A DNA stretch of 64,000 nucleotides from Sulfurimonas sp. HSL-3221. GTDB taxonomy: Bacteria; Campylobacterota; Campylobacteria; Campylobacterales; Sulfurimonadaceae. Made by a program: the position numbers and the translations under genes. Shown here piece by piece: positions 61,308-64,000 of this stretch; within the stretch, counting starts at the first letter, position 1, and every line of letters starts with the position of its first letter. The notes beneath the pieces are model-generated. The model worked only from the letters and a program-made list of their open reading frames with translations. It did no database searches and was not told the DNA's origin. The DNA lies in assembly GCF_021044585.1 (NCBI RefSeq), contig NZ_CP087998.1, forward strand, positions 1,922,001 to 1,986,000, in the 5' to 3' direction.

Positions 61308-62750
61308 ATGAATATGAAAAAACGGTTTAACAACCCGGAGCCGAAAACGCCTTCGGTCAACCTGTCGCGCCGCGAGGCGCTCAAACTGATGGGGATCTCC
61401 CCCATCGCCGCCGGGGTCATTGCCTCCGCCGGAAGCAGCAGCCTCACTGAAGCCCGTGCCTCCGGCGCGAAGGGCAAAATCGTCATCGTCGGCGGGGGTG
61501 CGGGCGGCATCATGGCGATGGCGCGCCTGCACCGCGCCCTCTCCGACCCCGACATCACCCTGATCGCGCCGAACGAAAAACACCTCTACCAGCCGGGGCA
61601 GGTCTTCATGGCCGCGGGCGAATACACCTATGACGACATTGTCAAAGAGAACCGGGAGTTCATCCCCGACGACGTCAACTGGATCAAAGACGAAGTCAAG
61701 ACCTTCGACCCGGACAACAACAGGGTCATTACCCGCGCGGGCGAGGAGGTCTTCTACGACTACCTCGTCGTCGCGACGGGCCTGCAGTACCATTATGAAT
61801 GGATCGAGGGTCTGAGCGCGGAGATGATCGGCCAAAACGGCATCTCCAGCGTCTATCTGAACGACCCGGAAAAGGGAACGGCCGACGGCGGTTCGATCAC
61901 CTGGGAGTGGTTCAACGCCCTCAAAGCCGCGGCGAAAACCGGGAACCCGAAGGTCATCTGTACCCAGCCGGGCACGCCGATCAAGTGCGGCGGCGCGCCG
62001 CAGAAGATCCTCTACCTCAGCGACGATTTCCTCAAACGCGACAAGCTCAGCGCGGCGTTCACCTTTGCGACAACGAGCGGCAGCCTCTTCGGCGTGCCGG
62101 AAGTAAACAAGACCCTGGTCGAAGAGGTGCAGCCGCGCTACGGCAACATCACGAACAAGTTCGGCCACAACCTCGTCGCCATCGATGCCGCCGGCAAAGT
62201 CGCGACCTTCGAACACAAGTACGAGGTCCAAGGCGAGTATGACGAGGACCTCGAAGAGTACGATATGATCACCAAGGTCGACCGCGTGGAGATGCCCTAT
62301 GACTTCATCCACATCGTCCCGCCGATGAGCGCGCCGGATGCCGTCGCCTCCTCGCCGCTGGGGTGGCAGAAAGGCTCCGCCAAAGGGTGGCTCGAAGTCG
62401 ACCGCTACACCCTGCAGCACCTGCGCTACCCCAATGTCTTCGGTATCGGGGACGTCTGCGGCATCCCGCTGGGCAAAACGGGCGGGAGTGCCCGCCACCA
62501 CGGGCCGATCATGGTCGCCAACCTCCTGGCGCAGATGGAAGGCAAGGAACCCAAAGAGAAGTTTGACGGCTATACCGTCTGTCCCCTCAAAACCCAGTAT
62601 GGTAAAATCATCCTGGCCGAGTTCGACTACGACGGTGCCGCGCCCTCCTTCCCGCTCGCCGTCGGCGAGCAGCGCTGGGCGTGGTGGGCCTTTGACCTGT
62701 ACATGCTCAAACCGATGTACTGGTACCTGATGATGCGGGGGCTGATGTAG
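61308..62750 (+). CDS. Tat-exported sulfide:quinone oxidoreductase, type II-like
   Basis: A 480-residue flavoprotein precursor with a Tat signal (SRREALKLMG near residue 20, then a hydrophobic stretch and AxA-type site). FAD motif VIVGGGAGGIMAMARLH near 59, NEKHLYQPGQVFMAAGEY near 95, and the type II SQR/FCSD pattern PGTPIKCGGAPQKILYLSD near 223. VPPMSAPDAVASSPLG and GIGDVCGIPLGKTGG follow, and the C-terminal LKPMYWYLMMRGLM may anchor it to the membrane. It oxidises sulfide in the periplasm and reduces quinone. Second SQR-type protein in the window; downstream of the DUF3373 porin. Confidence 0.9.
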   Translation: MNMKKRFNNPEPKTPSVNLSRREALKLMGISPIAAGVIASAGSSSLTEARASGAKGKIVIVGGGAGGIMAMARLHRALSDPDITLIAPNEKHLYQPGQVFMAAGEYTYDDIVKENREFIPDDVNWIKDEVKTFDPDNNRVITRAGEEVFYDYLVVATGLQYHYEWIEGLSAEMIGQNGISSVYLNDPEKGTADGGSITWEWFNALKAAAKTGNPKVICTQPGTPIKCGGAPQKILYLSDDFLKRDKLSAAFTFATTSGSLFGVPEVNKTLVEEVQPRYGNITNKFGHNLVAIDAAGKVATFEHKYEVQGEYDEDLEEYDMITKVDRVEMPYDFIHIVPPMSAPDAVASSPLGWQKGSAKGWLEVDRYTLQHLRYPNVFGIGDVCGIPLGKTGGSARHHGPIMVANLLAQMEGKEPKEKFDGYTVCPLKTQYGKIILAEFDYDGAAPSFPLAVGEQRWAWWAFDLYMLKPMYWYLMMRGLM

Positions 62751-62753
62751 CAG

Positions 62754-62993
62754 ATGCGTAAACTGATGATAAGAGAGGGCGCGATCTTCGCGCTGCTGCT
62801 TGTCACATTGTCACTGCTGCTGCACCCGGACCTGCTCAGCGATCCGGGCGTGCGTCTTTCGCAGATGACCGGGAGGGGGAACTACCTCCATCCCCTGGTC
62901 TATACCCTGCTTGTCTATTTTGTCGTGCTCCTGCTGCGGGGGGTGATCCGCCTCTTCGCGCGCCTCTTCCACCGCAACGGCAGCGCAGACTAA
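62754..62993 (+). CDS. Small membrane protein downstream of the Tat-type SQR
   Basis: A 79-residue protein with two predicted membrane helices (REGAIFALLLVTLSLLLHP and LVYTLLVYFVVLLLRGVIRL) and a short polar loop (MTGRGNYLHP). It starts 3 bp after the SQR stop and is likely translationally coupled. It may help anchor or quinone-couple the SQR (inference). The family is unknown. Confidence 0.75.
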   Translation: MRKLMIREGAIFALLLVTLSLLLHPDLLSDPGVRLSQMTGRGNYLHPLVYTLLVYFVVLLLRGVIRLFARLFHRNGSAD

Positions 62994-62998
62994 ACGCT

Positions 62999-64000
62999 TT
63001 ATCCCGCCAGAATCTTTCCAACGATCTCGTAAACGTTTTTCGAAATGCCCCGGTGCGCCTGCACTCTCTCCAGCGCATCGCGCATCTGGGCACGGCTGTG
63101 CGCGTTCAGACGGTTATAGGTCTTGAAGGCACCCGCCAGCCCCGCCGCGATCATCGGGTTGATCGCGTCAAGGGCGATGATCTGCTCCGCGACGAAGGCG
63201 TAGCCGCTGCCGTCATAGGCGTGGAAGTGGTAGGGGTTGCGGGCGAAGCTTCCGATCAGGGAGCGCACGAGGTTCGGGACTTTGATGTTGAAGACCTCAT
63301 CCTCCATCGCCGCGCGCACGTTTGAAAGCGTATCGGGCTGAGGAGAGGAGGCGATAACGCTGAAGTACTTCGTCATCACCAGCATGTCAGCGCTGTAGCG
63401 CTCGTAGAAGTCGCGCATCGGCGCCTCCGCCGCCTCCGGAGCCCCGTGGTGCAGCAGCTGCAGCGCAGCCAGGCGATCCGTCATCGTATGGCTCTCTTCG
63501 TACTGTGCCATTGCGCTGTCGATGCTCTCGGCGTCCTGCTGCGCCATCAGATACCCGAGAAGCCGGTTTTTCAGCGCGCGCGCCCCGATGCTCTCCGCTT
63601 CAAGCCCCATATGTGCCGGACGGTGCAGGAGGGCGTAGAGCCGGCGCATCGTCGCTTCGCAGGCAACGGCGATCTCGCGCTTCAGAGCGTCGGAGGCTTC
63701 GAGGATGGCGTGCACGTCGACGGTCTCCTGGCTCTGCATCAGCATCGTCACCGTCGGCAGGGAGAGCAGCTGCGCCTTGAACTGCAGATCGAGGGATTCA
63801 TCCTCGAGAATATGCCGGAAGCTCTCGAGGAACTGCGGGCTGACCGCCTCCCCGCGCATCATCGCCTCCAGGGTCGATCGCGCGAAGGACTGGGCCGCTT
63901 CGTAGCGAACGAACCCGTCGCTATCATAGCGCATCAGGTTCATCACGTCCTCCTGGGGATACTCCATGACCACCGGGGCGCCAAAGTGGCGGTTGAGCGA
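62999..64000 (-). CDS. pepN: Aminopeptidase N C-terminal part, cut by window edge
   Basis: The visible 333 residues are the C-terminal helical domain of an M1-family aminopeptidase N: SLNRHFGAPVVMEYPQED at the edge, then NLMRYDSDGFVRYEAAQ, EIAVACEATMRRLYALL, LIGSFARNPYHFHAYDGSGY and a final GISKNVYEIVGKIL. The catalytic HExxH part lies beyond the window. The protein trims N-terminal residues from peptides in the cytoplasm. It is convergent with the small membrane protein. Confidence 0.93.
   Translation of the reverse strand, partial: SLNRHFGAPVVMEYPQEDVMNLMRYDSDGFVRYEAAQSFARSTLEAMMRGEAVSPQFLESFRHILEDESLDLQFKAQLLSLPTVTMLMQSQETVDVHAILEASDALKREIAVACEATMRRLYALLHRPAHMGLEAESIGARALKNRLLGYLMAQQDAESIDSAMAQYEESHTMTDRLAALQLLHHGAPEAAEAPMRDFYERYSADMLVMTKYFSVIASSPQPDTLSNVRAAMEDEVFNIKVPNLVRSLIGSFARNPYHFHAYDGSGYAFVAEQIIALDAINPMIAAGLAGAFKTYNRLNAHSRAQMRDALERVQAHRGISKNVYEIVGKILAG

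Overview
The window reads as a chromosomal segment of a sulfur-oxidising member of the Campylobacterota, most like a GC-rich Sulfurimonas or Sulfuricurvum relative (the genus is inference). Three things point there. The run ispDF, an HP1021-type atypical regulator, an ATP-sulfurylase-like gene and pgpA is the order known around HP1020/HP1021 and Cj1607-Cj1610. Two sulfide:quinone-reductase-family flavoproteins occur, one with a Tat signal. DUF5718, DUF3373 and Mrp/ThiC genes of epsilonproteobacterial type are present. Most genes are GC-rich and tightly packed, often with ATGA stop/start overlaps.

Layout. 1-5.6 kb: translation-related and small genes (SUI1/YciH fragment, DUF1653, DUF5718, ABC-F ATPase, YchJ, S4 protein, a lipoprotein). 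5.9-8.1 kb: groESL and a tRNA with CAT anticodon. 8.1-12.6 kb: a lower-GC block starting at the tRNA 3' end, with a sensor kinase/regulator pair and a lipoprotein. 12.7-18 kb: methyltransferase, glutaredoxin, ExbD, ExbB, a two-component system, pyrC and TonB in one minus-strand series. 18-22 kb: PHP-type tyrosine phosphatase facing a BY-kinase (Wzc) and an export protein (Wza). 22-24.6 kb: thiC-mrp. 24.9-28.6 kb: ispDF, atypical regulator, ATP-sulfurylase-like protein, pgpA. 28.6-31.6 kb: a 45-aa exported peptide, an Fe-S oxidoreductase subunit and hemN.

31.6-53 kb is the centrepiece, an extended phosphate-starvation locus. It holds pstS, pstCAB, phoU, phoR, two phoB paralogues, an OprO/P-type porin, a second porin, a large duplicated-domain lipoprotein, and a seven-gene operon for a TonB-dependent receptor with its own TonB, ExbB, ExbD, TtpC-like, DUF3450 and TPR proteins. 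Eight promoters across it share one layout: GTAAY-like pentamers repeated every 11 bp, then exactly 10 nt, then a -10-like hexamer (in one case the better -10 lies 2 nt upstream). I interpret these as PhoB sites. They tie the TonB receptor operon, the lipoprotein and both porins to the Pho response and suggest an energised outer-membrane route for phosphate or a phosphorus compound.

53-57.5 kb: response regulator, large hybrid kinase, and a peptide-deformylase-like domain lacking its catalytic residues and fused to a membrane segment. 57.5-63 kb: two sulfide:quinone-reductase-family proteins, an unlisted 54-aa gene, a small Cys-containing secreted protein, a DUF3373 porin and a small membrane protein. 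The right edge cuts pepN. I saw no CRISPR array, insertion sequence or rRNA gene.
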